Source of the DNA: Campylobacter subantarcticus LMG 24377
Lineage (GTDB): Bacteria; Campylobacterota; Campylobacteria; Campylobacterales; Campylobacteraceae
Direction: 5' to 3'
Length of the DNA: 64,000 bases
NCBI RefSeq assembly: GCF_000816305.1
Contig: NZ_CP007773.1
Coordinates: 1,364,001 to 1,428,000 of the forward strand
A model generated the notes under the pieces. The model was not told the DNA's origin. It worked only from the letters and a program-made list of their open reading frames with translations, and made no database searches. The stretch's first letter is position 1; every line of letters begins with the position of its first letter. Positions 49,530 to 59,028 of this stretch are shown here, one piece after another. The position numbers were made by a program, and so were the translations under genes.

Positions 49530-50021
49530 ATGAAAATTCAAGAATTTATTTTAAAATTTATTTTTAAAGTTTCAAACCAACCAGTCAATCTAAAAGACCT
49601 GCTTGAAGCTAATGCTTTATTAAATGAAGGTATGATGGTCGATCCAGCAAAGTTAAATTTTAAATTTAGGGTTTTTAATTCTTACCTTATATATACTCTT
49701 TTTTGTATTGCGATTTTAGTACCTATGTTGGTGATTACACATTATTTTTTGACTATTATTGATTTTCATATTAGTATTTTAAGCGCTGTTTTAGTGACTG
49801 CATGTATTTTTATAGGTTATGATATTTTTAAAATTTATACAAGAAAAATCATCAGCAAAAGATTATTAAAAAAAGCATGGGCTTTGCATTTTCCGTATTT
49901 TGCATATGAAAAATACTCCAAAATAGCGGAAAATATTTACAATCAAGCCATCAAGGAAGAAATTCCAAAAAATCAACTCGAACAATACGTTTTAGAAAAA
50001 ATCATTCAAACACAAAACTAA
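49530..50021 (+). CDS. two-helix membrane protein next to the division cluster
   Basis: This protein of about 163 residues has two hydrophobic segments (LIYTLFCIAILVPMLVITHY at about 51-73 and ISILSAVLVTACIFIGYDIF at about 80-100), a charged N-terminus and a basic C-terminal cytoplasmic part (YTRKIISKRLLKKAWAL). I chose ATG at 49530; upstream in-frame sequence overlaps the divergent GT90 gene. C. jejuni has a membrane protein at the same place beside rsmH. No function is known to me. Confidence 0.75.
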   Translation: MKIQEFILKFIFKVSNQPVNLKDLLEANALLNEGMMVDPAKLNFKFRVFNSYLIYTLFCIAILVPMLVITHYFLTIIDFHISILSAVLVTACIFIGYDIFKIYTRKIISKRLLKKAWALHFPYFAYEKYSKIAENIYNQAIKEEIPKNQLEQYVLEKIIQTQN

Positions 50022-50932
50022 TCAAGAAAATCCAAAACTTGATTTTGAAAATACAGCGCTTCAAGCTGTCTTTGGAGTTCTTTATTTTCCTCATCTAAAA
50101 CAAGCTCTTGTGATCTTAAGTCAGCGATATCTCTACTAATATAGTAAATTTGATTTCTAATATAAATTTGTGGGAAAAACACAAGCAAGGCAAAAGCTAT
50201 CATTAATCCAACATAGAGTAAATTTTTAGGACTTAAATTTTTGTTTTCTTCACTAACTATACTATCTAAAAGATCATATTTGTCTTCTTGGTTGTATTCT
50301 TGATTTTCTTCAAGTCTTACTTTTTCCTCTAAAATTCTTTGCTCTTCTTTGGCAAGTCTTTCTTTTTCTCTTAACTCTTCTTGTGCTTTTTTGATTCTTT
50401 CATATTCTATTTTTTTTTGCTCTTTTGCTTCTTGTTTAAGTTTATTTTTTTCTTTTCTTTTTTCTTTTAAATCTTGAAATTTTGAAGTGACAAAAACATT
50501 ACTTTGAGTAAGAATTTTAGATATTTGAATAGAATCTTTACTTTCTTGCTTTTTTTCTGTTTTTTTTGCTTCTTGTGTTGATTTATTGTTTTTAATCGTT
50601 TTAGAATTTGTAATATTTTTTTTATCGGATTTTTCTTTTTGCTTTTTGAAAAAATTAAGTTGCAATTTAAAAGGCTTTTTTTCTTCTAATTTAACATTAA
50701 TCAAATCTTCTTTTAAATAAATGGCAGATTGTTTTTTAGGTTTTTCTTCATATTCTTCATCAAAATCCGTAAATTTAGGTCTTTTTTTACGCTGTATTCT
50801 ATTTTTTAATATACAATCGCTTTCATTAAAATTTTGCTTTTCGTAAGGCCTACCTTCTTTAATAGCCCTAGAATATTTCAACATTTTTTCGCGTATATTT
50901 TGTTTTTCTTTCAAAAAATCATCTTCAATCAT
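50018..50932 (-). CDS. FtsL-like bitopic division protein (candidate)
   Basis: This 304-residue protein has a very charged, Lys/Glu-rich cytoplasmic part of about 230 residues with long coiled coils (about 150-215). One transmembrane helix follows (LLYVGLMIAFALLVFFPQIY, about 239-258), then a short periplasmic leucine-zipper-like coil (ISRDIADLRSQELVLDEENK...QLEALYFQNQVLDFL). That is the topology and position (3 bases behind rsmH) of FtsL, which recruits FtsB/FtsW/FtsI. The long cytoplasmic extension is atypical. It overlaps the convergent membrane protein by 4 bases. Confidence 0.6.
   Translation of the reverse strand: MIEDDFLKEKQNIREKMLKYSRAIKEGRPYEKQNFNESDCILKNRIQRKKRPKFTDFDEEYEEKPKKQSAIYLKEDLINVKLEEKKPFKLQLNFFKKQKEKSDKKNITNSKTIKNNKSTQEAKKTEKKQESKDSIQISKILTQSNVFVTSKFQDLKEKRKEKNKLKQEAKEQKKIEYERIKKAQEELREKERLAKEEQRILEEKVRLEENQEYNQEDKYDLLDSIVSEENKNLSPKNLLYVGLMIAFALLVFFPQIYIRNQIYYISRDIADLRSQELVLDEENKELQRQLEALYFQNQVLDFLD
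50020..50044. terminator. weak hairpin between convergent genes
   Basis: Arms AATCAAG (50020-50026) and CTTGATT (50038-50044) form a 7-pair AT-rich stem around an 11-base loop, overlapping the stop codons of the convergent genes. Low GC content and lack of a long T run make termination uncertain. Confidence 0.25.
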
Positions 50933-50935
50933 TAT

Positions 50936-51853
50936 TTACCTAAAATAAAAAATTCTCATTTTCGCACAACTTGATCTACTATTATAACTTATTTCTTCTT
51001 TAGAGGCACTTATAGCTTTTTTACTTAAAATTTTACCAAGACTATGTCCTTTACCACATTCACATTTTATGGCTCTTTCATCGCAAATGCAGTCTTTTTC
51101 CCATCTTTTAAAAGTATTTTTTACTATCCTATCTTCCAAAGAATGAAAACTAATAATAGCTAATTTACAATCTTTTAATTTTGCTTTTTCTATGTTTTCA
51201 AGTAAGAATTTTAACTCACCAAGTTCATTATTTACTTCTATGCGTAAAGCCTGAAATACAAGCAAAACTAAAGACACATTGCGTCCTTTTAACTTAGCAT
51301 TTCCTATAATTTGGCTCAATTCCTTTGCACTTGTAATTTCTTTTTGACTTCTTGCATTGATGATTTTTTGAGCAAGCATTGAAGCAACTGGTGCTAAATC
51401 TCCATAGTCTTTAAAAATTCGCTCCAAAGTTTCCTTGCTATAAGAATTTACCACTTCTTTAGCACTTAAAGGGTTATTTTGATCCATTCTCATATCTAAA
51501 AAATCAGAATTTAGTGAAAAACCTCTATCATTTTTATCAAGCTGCAAAGAAGATACACCAATATCAGCTAAAATTCCTCTTAAGTTTTGCGTTGAAATTT
51601 GAGTTAAAATATCTTTAAAGCCTATATGATTAAAACTTATCCTATCTTGAAATTTTTTTAAAAATTCTTTAGAAAAATTTAAAGCTTCTAAATCTTTATC
51701 ACAAGCAATTAATCTTAGTTTCTCATGAGCTTGCAATAATGCTTTAGAATGCCCTCCATAGCCTAAAGTACAATCTAAAAAATCTCCACTATCAAAATCA
51801 CTAAAAATATCTAAAACTTCTTGTAATAAAACGGGAATATGTGGACTTTGCAA
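50936..51853 (-). CDS. rsmH: 16S rRNA m4C1402 methyltransferase RsmH (MraW)
   Basis: This 305-residue SAM-dependent methyltransferase has HIPVLLQEVLDIF, DCTLGYGGHSKALL (SAM loop), GILADIGVSSLQLDKNDRGFS, ALRIEVNNELGEL and LAIISFHSLEDRIVKNTF. It methylates C1402 at the ribosomal P site. It is the first gene of a two-gene minus-strand unit with the FtsL-like gene, the classic start of dcw clusters, here detached from the murein genes. Divergent from the aldolase-fold gene. Confidence 0.96.
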   Translation of the reverse strand: MQSPHIPVLLQEVLDIFSDFDSGDFLDCTLGYGGHSKALLQAHEKLRLIACDKDLEALNFSKEFLKKFQDRISFNHIGFKDILTQISTQNLRGILADIGVSSLQLDKNDRGFSLNSDFLDMRMDQNNPLSAKEVVNSYSKETLERIFKDYGDLAPVASMLAQKIINARSQKEITSAKELSQIIGNAKLKGRNVSLVLLVFQALRIEVNNELGELKFLLENIEKAKLKDCKLAIISFHSLEDRIVKNTFKRWEKDCICDERAIKCECGKGHSLGKILSKKAISASKEEISYNSRSSCAKMRIFYFR

Positions 51854-51877
51854 AATAAACCTTTTAAAATTTTTTAG

Positions 51878-51883
51878 TATAAT
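51878..51883 (+). promoter_or_regulatory. -10 element upstream of the aldolase-fold gene
   Basis: Perfect TATAAT in an AT-rich stretch, 31 bases before the ATG at 51914; AAGG lies between. It shares the short divergent gap with rsmH. Confidence 0.55.
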
Positions 51884-51913
51884 ATCTTAGTTAAGTTTAA
51901 AACAAGGTTTTCA

Positions 51914-52492
51914 ATGAATAAAGAAAATATCATTTCACAAATTAAAATGCTTTCTACTTCAATGTTTAAAAAAAAATTTTTTGGAATTTGCCACGGATCG
52001 GTTTCAGCAAAACTATCTCAAAGTTTTTTTATTATAAACAAAAACGACACTTTTTTAAATCAGTTAGATGAAAAAAATCTAAGCATTTTAAAATTTGCAA
52101 AAGACTACAGTTGGAGTGAAGCTAGTAGTGATTCTGAAATCCATAAAAGTATATATGAGAATATACCTGAAGCTAAATTTGTATGTTTTGCTTGCCCAAC
52201 TTACACTTTATCAATGAGTTTAAATCACGATTTTATAATACCTCAGGATTATTTTGGTGAAATTTTTTTAAAAGAAATTCGAATTTATAATCCTAAAAAT
52301 TATGAAGATTGGGAGGATAGATCGCAAACTGAAATTTATCGTTATATGCTAGAACAAAAGCAAAATTTTGTTGTTGTAAGAGGTTATGGTATCTTTGCTT
52401 ATGGTAGAACAAGTTACGAATTAGGTAAAATTATAGATTTAATTGAAAATTCTTGTAAAGTTATCCATCTTGCTGAAACAAATTTATCATAA
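51914..52492 (+). CDS. class II aldolase/adducin-fold protein lacking metal ligands
   Basis: This 192-residue protein fits class II aldolases such as fuculose-1-phosphate aldolase: CHGSVSAKLSQ replaces the phosphate-binding GN(V/I)SAR loop, and SSDSEIHKSIYENIPEAKFV precedes the metal site. The HxH zinc motif is FAC (Phe92, Cys94), the first acid of SSE is Asp, and the third His region NHG reads GYG (Tyr158). No zinc site can form, so I infer a non-catalytic or altered protein, perhaps adducin-like binding. It lies between rsmH and ppiD. Confidence 0.7.
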   Translation: MNKENIISQIKMLSTSMFKKKFFGICHGSVSAKLSQSFFIINKNDTFLNQLDEKNLSILKFAKDYSWSEASSDSEIHKSIYENIPEAKFVCFACPTYTLSMSLNHDFIIPQDYFGEIFLKEIRIYNPKNYEDWEDRSQTEIYRYMLEQKQNFVVVRGYGIFAYGRTSYELGKIIDLIENSCKVIHLAETNLS

Positions 52493-52532
52493 AAAATTTA
52501 TAAAATTAATCTTTTATTAATCACAAATTACC

Positions 52533-52538
52533 TATAAT
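52533..52538 (+). promoter_or_regulatory. -10 element of the ppiD-ftsA-ftsZ unit
   Basis: Perfect TATAAT 39 bases before the ppiD ATG, with GGGG ribosome-site bases at 52567-52570. Because ppiD, ftsA and ftsZ are spaced by overlap or 11 bases, this promoter probably feeds the division genes. Confidence 0.6.
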
Positions 52539-52576
52539 TTATGGTTTAATTTAATTAATTATGAATTGGGGTAAAA

Positions 52577-54055
52577 ATGCTCACTTGGATGCAGCATCAT
52601 AAAAAGTATTTAGTTGTTACTATTTGGGTTAGTGTTATTGCGTTTGTTGGAGCAGGTTTTGTTGGTTGGGGAAGTTATGATTTTAACACTGATAGATCCA
52701 ACTCTGTTGCAAAAGTAGGTGATGAAAAAATAAGCTACGATGAGTTTAATCTTAAATATTCTCAATTATTTGGCTATTATTCTCAGCTAAATAATGGTAA
52801 CTATACACAAGAGCAAGCACAAAAAGATGGCTTAGATACCCAAGCTATCAATGAACTTATACAAGAAAAACTACTGCTTTCTTATGCCAAAACCTTAGGT
52901 TTAAATGTGAGTGAGGAAGAAATTGCTTATGATTTAGCACATCAAAAAATCTTTCATAATGCTTCAGGTGTTTTTGATAAAAATTTATATTATAATCTTC
53001 TTGCAAGAAACAACTATACACCAAAAACTTATGAAAAAATCATTCATGATGAGCTATTACTTAAAAAAATCAATGCTATTTTAAATTTAAAAATCAAACC
53101 AAATGAGCTTGATATGTTTGGTGCAAGTTTTTTAATGCAAGATAGTTTAAAGATTCAAGCTATAACACTTGATAATAAAAACATAACAATTGATGAAAAA
53201 GAGTTAAAACAAGTTTGGGAGAAAAACAAAGAACTTTATAAGACACAAAAAAATTACGAGCTTGCAACTTACTTTTTAAAACCTGACTTAATAGCAGTGG
53301 ATGATAAAGAAATTCAAGCATACTACGAAGAAAACAAAAATAATTACAAAGACTTTGCAGGAAAAATCTTAAGCTATGAACAAAGCAAAACACAAGTGAT
53401 AAAAGATCTAAAACTTTCTAAGCTAAAATTAAAAGCCAATGAAAGCTATGTGGCTTTAAGAAAAAACGAACTTAATTTTGATAAAAATATCACCATTAGC
53501 GATGTAGATATTTATTATCCTTTAGAAAATATACAAAAATCCAAAGAAAATGATTTTATTAAACCATTTCAATTTGAAAATGGCTATATGGTTGCAAAGA
53601 TTATAAAAATAAATCCTATACAAACCATGACTTTTGAGCAAGCTAAAAATGAAATAAGCAAGCTTTACATCAAAGAAAAAACCAAAGCCTTATTAGAAGA
53701 AAAAGCAAAGTTTGCTTTAGATAATTTCCAAGGTATAGACATAGGTACTTATAGTCGCGACTCAAGTAAAAATGCAAAAGTAGGAAATATGATGAATGAT
53801 ACTGAATTTAGCGAGTTTTTAATGCATGTATTTGATTCAAACAAAGCTAAATCTTATGTATTATTTGATGATAAAGCAATAGTTTATAAAATTACAAAGC
53901 AAACTTTAGAAAATAAAAATAAAGAAGAAATTTATAAATTTATCATAGAGCAAAGCGCTAAACAAACTAAACAAGCTTTGCTTAAGGAAGAATTATTAAA
54001 AAAACTTATAGAATTATATCCAATTCAACGCTATTATAAAGGAAATACAAATTGA
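52577..54055 (+). CDS. ppiD: PpiD/SurA-like periplasmic folding factor, membrane-anchored
   Basis: This 492-residue protein has one N-terminal transmembrane anchor (YLVVTIWVSVIAFVGAGFVGW, about 8-28). A SurA_N-type chaperone domain follows (VGDEKISYDEFNLKYSQLFGYYSQL, LIQEKLLLSYAKTLGLNVSEEEIAYDL). The region where PpiD has its parvulin domain (about 220-340) is short and lacks an obvious GDLG-type motif, so isomerase activity is doubtful. It is positioned directly before ftsA in Campylobacter and may assist outer-membrane protein folding. Confidence 0.8.
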   Translation: MLTWMQHHKKYLVVTIWVSVIAFVGAGFVGWGSYDFNTDRSNSVAKVGDEKISYDEFNLKYSQLFGYYSQLNNGNYTQEQAQKDGLDTQAINELIQEKLLLSYAKTLGLNVSEEEIAYDLAHQKIFHNASGVFDKNLYYNLLARNNYTPKTYEKIIHDELLLKKINAILNLKIKPNELDMFGASFLMQDSLKIQAITLDNKNITIDEKELKQVWEKNKELYKTQKNYELATYFLKPDLIAVDDKEIQAYYEENKNNYKDFAGKILSYEQSKTQVIKDLKLSKLKLKANESYVALRKNELNFDKNITISDVDIYYPLENIQKSKENDFIKPFQFENGYMVAKIIKINPIQTMTFEQAKNEISKLYIKEKTKALLEEKAKFALDNFQGIDIGTYSRDSSKNAKVGNMMNDTEFSEFLMHVFDSNKAKSYVLFDDKAIVYKITKQTLENKNKEEIYKFIIEQSAKQTKQALLKEELLKKLIELYPIQRYYKGNTN

Positions 54056-55434
54056 ATATTTTAGGAATTGATTTAGGCTCAATACAAACTTGTGCCATAT
54101 TAGCACAAAAAAGCGAAGAAGGACTTAAAATCATTGGTTTTGGAAAATCAAAATCAAATGGTATAAAAAAAGGAGCAATTACTAATATAGAGCTTGCTTC
54201 AAAATCTATAGAAGAGGCGGTAGCTGATGCACAAATGATGTCAGGTGTGCATTATGACAAAGTGATCGTATCTATTTCGGGAGCATATGCTAAGAGTGTT
54301 GATAGCATAGGTGTGGTTAATATACCCAATCACGAAATAGGCATCAAAGAAATTCATAGAGCAGTAAGTACAGCAAAACATACTGCAAATATACCTAGCG
54401 GATATGAAATCATTCATGTATTGCCTTACAATTTCAAGGTAAATGATCTTGAGCATGTTGAAGATCCTTTAGGAATGAGTGGAAATCGCCTTGAAGTTTC
54501 TACACATATTGTAATCTCACAAGAGGTGCATATTAAAAATCTAAAAAAAGCCATGGAGCTTGCTGATCTTAGAGTAGATAATATCGTTCTTTCAGGATAT
54601 GCTTCTTCTATTGCATGCTTTGACGATAGTGAAAAAGAATTAGGTGCTATTTTAATTGACATGGGTGGAGCGGTTTGTGATATGGTCATTCATGCGGGCA
54701 ATTCCATACGCTATAATGAATGCTTACAGATTGGATCAGTAAATATCACCAACGACTTATCAATTGCCTTACATACCCCGCCAAAAGAAGCTGAAAAACT
54801 AAAATTAAATTATGCATCTTTGGCACAAAATGAAAACTCTATTATACAAATTCCATATATGGGTGATGAAAAAAGAAAAAATGAAGTTTCGGTGGAAGTT
54901 ATATCTAATGTTATTTATGCAAGAATTGAAGAAACTATTATTATTTTAGCAAAAATGCTAAGTGATAATGCATGTGCCAATTTAGCAGGAGCTGGCATAG
55001 TATTAACTGGGGGAATGACAAAATTTACAGGACTTGACAAACTTGCTTCAGCTTATTTTGATAATAAAGCTGTTAGAATAGCGACCGCAAAAAAATATAC
55101 TATGGATGGCTTTAAAGAAATTTTTGAGGATTCAGAAAATAGCTGTGCTATAGGTCTTTGCTTATATGGTGGTGGACATTTTACTCCTTATGAGTTAGAT
55201 TCTAATGAGAAACTAAGATACAAAGGAGAGCCTGAGTTTATCAATAAACAGATCAAGCAAAATCTTACCATAGAAGAGCATGAAAAAGAAGAAAATAAAG
55301 ATTTTGAAGAAATTTTCCAAGATCAAAAAAACCTTGAAGATGAAAAAACAGAATTAACAAAAGTTGAAAGCAAAAAAGATAAAAAATCAAGTTTTATGCA
55401 TAAATTTTGGAATAAATTAATAAACCAGTTCTAA
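54052..55434 (+). CDS. ftsA: cell division protein FtsA
   Basis: This 460-residue actin-like protein tethers FtsZ to the membrane and recruits late division proteins. Motifs: ILGIDLGSIQTCAI (phosphate 1), VSISGAYAKSVD, GAILIDMGGAVCDMVIHAG (phosphate 2), AGAGIVLTGGMTKFTGL (adenosine). The C-terminus ends with the membrane-binding amphipathic helix FMHKFWNKLINQF after a charged linker. The start is TTG overlapping the ppiD stop (TTGA), with AAGGA before it; a TTG start is unusual. Confidence 0.95.
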   Translation: MNILGIDLGSIQTCAILAQKSEEGLKIIGFGKSKSNGIKKGAITNIELASKSIEEAVADAQMMSGVHYDKVIVSISGAYAKSVDSIGVVNIPNHEIGIKEIHRAVSTAKHTANIPSGYEIIHVLPYNFKVNDLEHVEDPLGMSGNRLEVSTHIVISQEVHIKNLKKAMELADLRVDNIVLSGYASSIACFDDSEKELGAILIDMGGAVCDMVIHAGNSIRYNECLQIGSVNITNDLSIALHTPPKEAEKLKLNYASLAQNENSIIQIPYMGDEKRKNEVSVEVISNVIYARIEETIIILAKMLSDNACANLAGAGIVLTGGMTKFTGLDKLASAYFDNKAVRIATAKKYTMDGFKEIFEDSENSCAIGLCLYGGGHFTPYELDSNEKLRYKGEPEFINKQIKQNLTIEEHEKEENKDFEEIFQDQKNLEDEKTELTKVESKKDKKSSFMHKFWNKLINQF

Positions 55435-55445
55435 TAGGAGATACA

Positions 55446-56552
55446 ATGAGCGAATATCTAGTAGAAGAAATGCAACACGCAAAAGGCGCAAAAATAAAAG
55501 TCATAGGCTGCGGTGGCGGTGGCGGTAATATGATAGATCATATGGTAAACATGGGCTTACATGATCTTGATCTTATCTCAGCAAACACCGATGCACAAGC
55601 TATAGCAAAATCTTTAGCAAAAACTAGAATTCAACTAGGCGAAAAGAAAACAAAAGGTCTAGGTGCAGGAATGCAACCAGAAATTGGAGCAGAAAGCGCT
55701 AGAGAGAGTTTTGAAGAAGTAAAAGCGGCTTTAAGTCAAAGCGATATTGTTTTTATTTCAGCAGGACTTGGTGGTGGAACTGGTACAGGTGCGGCTCCTG
55801 TTGTAGCACAAGCTGCTAAAGAAGTAGGTGCACTAACAGTTTCAGTTGTGACTATGCCTTTTACATTTGAAGGAAAACAAAGAAAAAAATTAGCCGAAAC
55901 TGGCTTGGCTGAATTAAAAAAAGAAAGTGATTCTATCATTGTAATCCAAAATGAAAAACTTCTTAGCATACTTCCAAAAAAAGCAGGTATAAAAGAAGCA
56001 TTTAAACTAGTAGATGATATCTTAGCTAGAGCTGTTAGGGGTATGGTGTCTATCCTTTTAGAAGATGGCGATATTAACGTTGACTTTGCTGATGTTAGAA
56101 CTGTTATGAGCCATAGAGGTTTGGCTTTAATGGGTGTGGGTCATGGAGAAGGTGAAAATGCCATCATGGATGCATTATCAAGTGCTATAGAATCTCCATT
56201 ATTAGATGGCATGACTATGAAAGGCGTTAAAGGCGTAATCATTCACTATAAAATTGGACCTGAATGCTCATTGATAGAAATTTCACAAGCCACTCAAAGC
56301 ATTAGTGATATAGCAGATGAAAATGCGAAAGTAATCTTTGGTGCAACTACTGATGAGAATATGGGCGATCGTGTTGAAGTTACTATCATTGCTACAGGTT
56401 TTGAAGATAAAACTGAAATAGAAAACGCTAAAGAACAAGAAGAAAGTAAAAAAAATAGCTATATGAATTTACGTAAAGCTAGCGGCGGATTTGATGAGGA
56501 AGTGATTTCTCAACTTGATGTTCCTGCTTTCTTACGTCGCCAAATGGATTAA
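55446..56552 (+). CDS. ftsZ: cell division GTPase FtsZ
   Basis: This 368-residue tubulin homologue forms the Z ring. Motifs: GCGGGGGNMIDHMV at the start, the GTP signature GLGGGTGTGAAPVVAQ (about residues 105-120), TMPFTFEG, and NVDFADVRTVM with the T7 catalytic region. The C-terminal peptide DVPAFLRRQMD binds FtsA. AGGAG precedes the ATG. It follows ftsA by 11 bases. Confidence 0.97.
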   Translation: MSEYLVEEMQHAKGAKIKVIGCGGGGGNMIDHMVNMGLHDLDLISANTDAQAIAKSLAKTRIQLGEKKTKGLGAGMQPEIGAESARESFEEVKAALSQSDIVFISAGLGGGTGTGAAPVVAQAAKEVGALTVSVVTMPFTFEGKQRKKLAETGLAELKKESDSIIVIQNEKLLSILPKKAGIKEAFKLVDDILARAVRGMVSILLEDGDINVDFADVRTVMSHRGLALMGVGHGEGENAIMDALSSAIESPLLDGMTMKGVKGVIIHYKIGPECSLIEISQATQSISDIADENAKVIFGATTDENMGDRVEVTIIATGFEDKTEIENAKEQEESKKNSYMNLRKASGGFDEEVISQLDVPAFLRRQMD

Positions 56553-56571
56553 TTTTTGTAAAAATCCTTAT

Positions 56572-57936
56572 ATGAATTCTTCATTATTGTGTGATTTTTA
56601 CGAGCTAAGTATGGCTTATGCATATTTTAAACAAAATATGCATAAGCAAATTGTTTATTTTGAAGTTTTTTTTAGAAAAGCTCCCGATAATGCTTCTTAC
56701 GCTGTTTTTTGCGGATTAGAACAAATCATAGATCATATTAATTATTTTTCTTTCTCTAAAGATGACATAGATTTTTTGAAAAATACTCAAAAATTTGGTG
56801 ATGATTTTTTAAACTACCTTTCAACTTTAAAATTTAGTGGAGATATACTAAGTATTAAAGAAGGTGAATGTGTTTTTGCTAATACTCCTTTAATGATCAT
56901 TAAAGCACCTATAATAGAGGCTTTATTATTGGAAACTTTGATACTTTTAACCCTAAATCATCAATGCCTAATTGCTACTAAAGCCGGCAGAATCACTCAA
57001 ATTGCAAAAGAAAAATTGCTTTTAGAATTTGGCTCTCGCAGAGCCCATGGAGAAAGCGCGGCTTTAAATGGTTCTAGAGCTGCTTTTATAGGCGGTTTTC
57101 ATGCAAGTGCTTGTACTTTAGCTGGAAAAAAATTTAATATTCCTATTAGCGGAACCATGTCTCATGCTTGGGTACAAATGTTTGATGATGAGTTAAGTGC
57201 TTTTAGGGCATATTGTCAAATTTATAAAGATAATATAAGTCTTTTGATTGATACTTATGATTATAAAAAAGGTATTGAAAATGCTATTTTGGTTTTTAAT
57301 GAGTTAAATGCACAAAATTCTATGCAAAATTATTCTATCCGTATTGACTCAGGAGACTTGCTTAAAATCTCTAAATATATTAGAAAAAAACTAGATCTTG
57401 CCAGCTTAACAAAATGCAAAATCATAGTTAGCAATGCTTTAGATGAGTTCATCATAGAAAAATTACTAAAAAACAAAGCTCCAATCGATGTTTTTGGGGT
57501 AGGAGAAAAGCTTATTACTTCGGCAAGCTCGCCTATTTTTGGAGCTGTTTATAAGCTTGTTGCGATTGAAAAAGATGATCAAATCATCCCTAAAATAAAA
57601 ATCAGTGCAAACTCAAGCAAAACAACCTTACCACATTTTAAAAAACTTATAAGGTATTATAAAAACAATAAAGCAAATTTTGATATCTTATATACACATG
57701 ATGAGAGTATCAAAAATTACCAAGGCTATACATATAAAATTTTACACGAGCTTATTTTTAAAGATGGAAAATTAGTTTATGAGCTTCCTAACTTGAAAAA
57801 TATTCAAGAGTATCATAAAAAAAGTGTTGATGGTTTAGATTTTAAACTAAAAAAACTCCAAAATCCAAGTATTTATAAAGTAAAAATTTCTAAAAAATTA
57901 CAGAATACACAAAAAACTTACTTAGAAAAAAATTAA
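56572..57936 (+). CDS. pncB: nicotinate phosphoribosyltransferase
   Basis: This NAPRT has about 454 residues. It makes nicotinate mononucleotide from nicotinate and PRPP (Preiss-Handler NAD salvage). Motifs: [42 protein letters not shown] (active loop), [18 protein letters not shown] with the catalytic His, [11 protein letters not shown], and DVFGVGEKL with the phosphate loop. I chose ATG at 56572 because the earlier in-frame ATG lies inside ftsZ. In C. jejuni ispG follows ftsZ only at a distance, so this gene placement is different. It is convergent with ispG and overlaps its end by 4 bases. Confidence 0.9.
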   Translation: MNSSLLCDFYELSMAYAYFKQNMHKQIVYFEVFFRKAPDNASYAVFCGLEQIIDHINYFSFSKDDIDFLKNTQKFGDDFLNYLSTLKFSGDILSIKEGECVFANTPLMIIKAPIIEALLLETLILLTLNHQCLIATKAGRITQIAKEKLLLEFGSRRAHGESAALNGSRAAFIGGFHASACTLAGKKFNIPISGTMSHAWVQMFDDELSAFRAYCQIYKDNISLLIDTYDYKKGIENAILVFNELNAQNSMQNYSIRIDSGDLLKISKYIRKKLDLASLTKCKIIVSNALDEFIIEKLLKNKAPIDVFGVGEKLITSASSPIFGAVYKLVAIEKDDQIIPKIKISANSSKTTLPHFKKLIRYYKNNKANFDILYTHDESIKNYQGYTYKILHELIFKDGKLVYELPNLKNIQEYHKKSVDGLDFKLKKLQNPSIYKVKISKKLQNTQKTYLEKN

Positions 57937-58997
57937 TCTTTTTCTCTAAGCTTTGCCTCATCTTCTACTTCAAGTAAAAATCTATCTACAAGCTCATCTT
58001 CTTTTAATTTCGCTACCACTTCACCATGTCTTATAACTAAACCTTGATTTTTTCCAAAAGCAATCGCCACATCAGCACCCTTAGCTTCGCCCAAAGCATT
58101 TACAACACAACCCATAACACTTATATTTAATGGCTCTTTTATATGTTTAGTTTTTTCCTCTACTATTTTAATCGCTTTAATCAAATCGCTTTGAATTCTT
58201 CCACAAGTTGGACATGAGATGATATTTACTCCACTTTTTTGTACTCCGCTATCTTGCAAAATAGCCCTTGCTACTTTAATCTCTTCTTCAAGCTCCCCTG
58301 TCATAGAAACTCTCATCGTATCGCCTATACCTTTTAAAAGCAAATTTCCCAAGGCAATTGAGCTTTTAACCGTACTATGAAATTTAGTCCCTGCCTCAGT
58401 AACTCCTAAATGAAACGGATAATCACAAAGTGGTCTTAGAGCCTCATAAGCTTTTATGGTATTTTGCACATCTGAAGTTTTCATAGAAATTTTAATATCA
58501 AAAAAATCTAAATCTTCGAGTAATTTTATATTATACAAAGCACTCCCAAGCATAGCCTCTATATTATAGCCATATTTATCGCTAAATTGCTTTTCTATAG
58601 AGCCATGATTTACCCCTATTCTAATAGGAATTTTTCTTTGTCTACAAGCCTGTACCACTTCTTTGATATTTTCTTTTGAGCCTATATTTCCTGGATTAAT
58701 TCTTACCCCATCGATAAATTCAGCACAAAAAACTGCTAGCTTATGATTAAAATGTATATCCACTATTAAAGGTAAAGGGCTTTTTGCTTTAATTTCTTTT
58801 AAAGCTCTTGCATCTGCCATATCCAAACAGGCTAAACGCACTATATTTGCACCAGCAAAATAAAGTCTGTTAAGCTGTTCTAAACAACCTTCAACATCCC
58901 TTGTTTTAGTAAAAAGCATGGATTGCACAGAAATAGGAGCATCTCCGCCTATTAAAACATCACCTACTTTTATTTGTCTTGTTTTATATCTTGTCAT
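57933..58997 (-). CDS. ispG: 4-hydroxy-3-methylbut-2-enyl diphosphate synthase (IspG/GcpE)
   Basis: This enzyme has about 354 residues. It makes HMBPP in the MEP isoprenoid pathway. Motifs: [65 protein letters not shown], and the [4Fe-4S] Cys set [15 protein letters not shown] ... [18 protein letters not shown] at 58997 has TAGAG in front, whereas the GTG three codons earlier would sit on that site. Next to it in C. jejuni is cipA, as here. Confidence 0.95.
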   Translation of the reverse strand: MTRYKTRQIKVGDVLIGGDAPISVQSMLFTKTRDVEGCLEQLNRLYFAGANIVRLACLDMADARALKEIKAKSPLPLIVDIHFNHKLAVFCAEFIDGVRINPGNIGSKENIKEVVQACRQRKIPIRIGVNHGSIEKQFSDKYGYNIEAMLGSALYNIKLLEDLDFFDIKISMKTSDVQNTIKAYEALRPLCDYPFHLGVTEAGTKFHSTVKSSIALGNLLLKGIGDTMRVSMTGELEEEIKVARAILQDSGVQKSGVNIISCPTCGRIQSDLIKAIKIVEEKTKHIKEPLNISVMGCVVNALGEAKGADVAIAFGKNQGLVIRHGEVVAKLKEDELVDRFLLEVEDEAKLREKD

Positions 58998-59022
58998 TAA
59001 AATCACTCTAAAAATATTTTTA

Positions 59023-59028
59023 TATAAT
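59023..59028 (+). promoter_or_regulatory. -10 element of cipA
   Basis: TATAAT in AT-rich sequence, 37 bases before the ATG at 59065, with AAGGA at about 59054-59058 as ribosome site. Confidence 0.55.
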
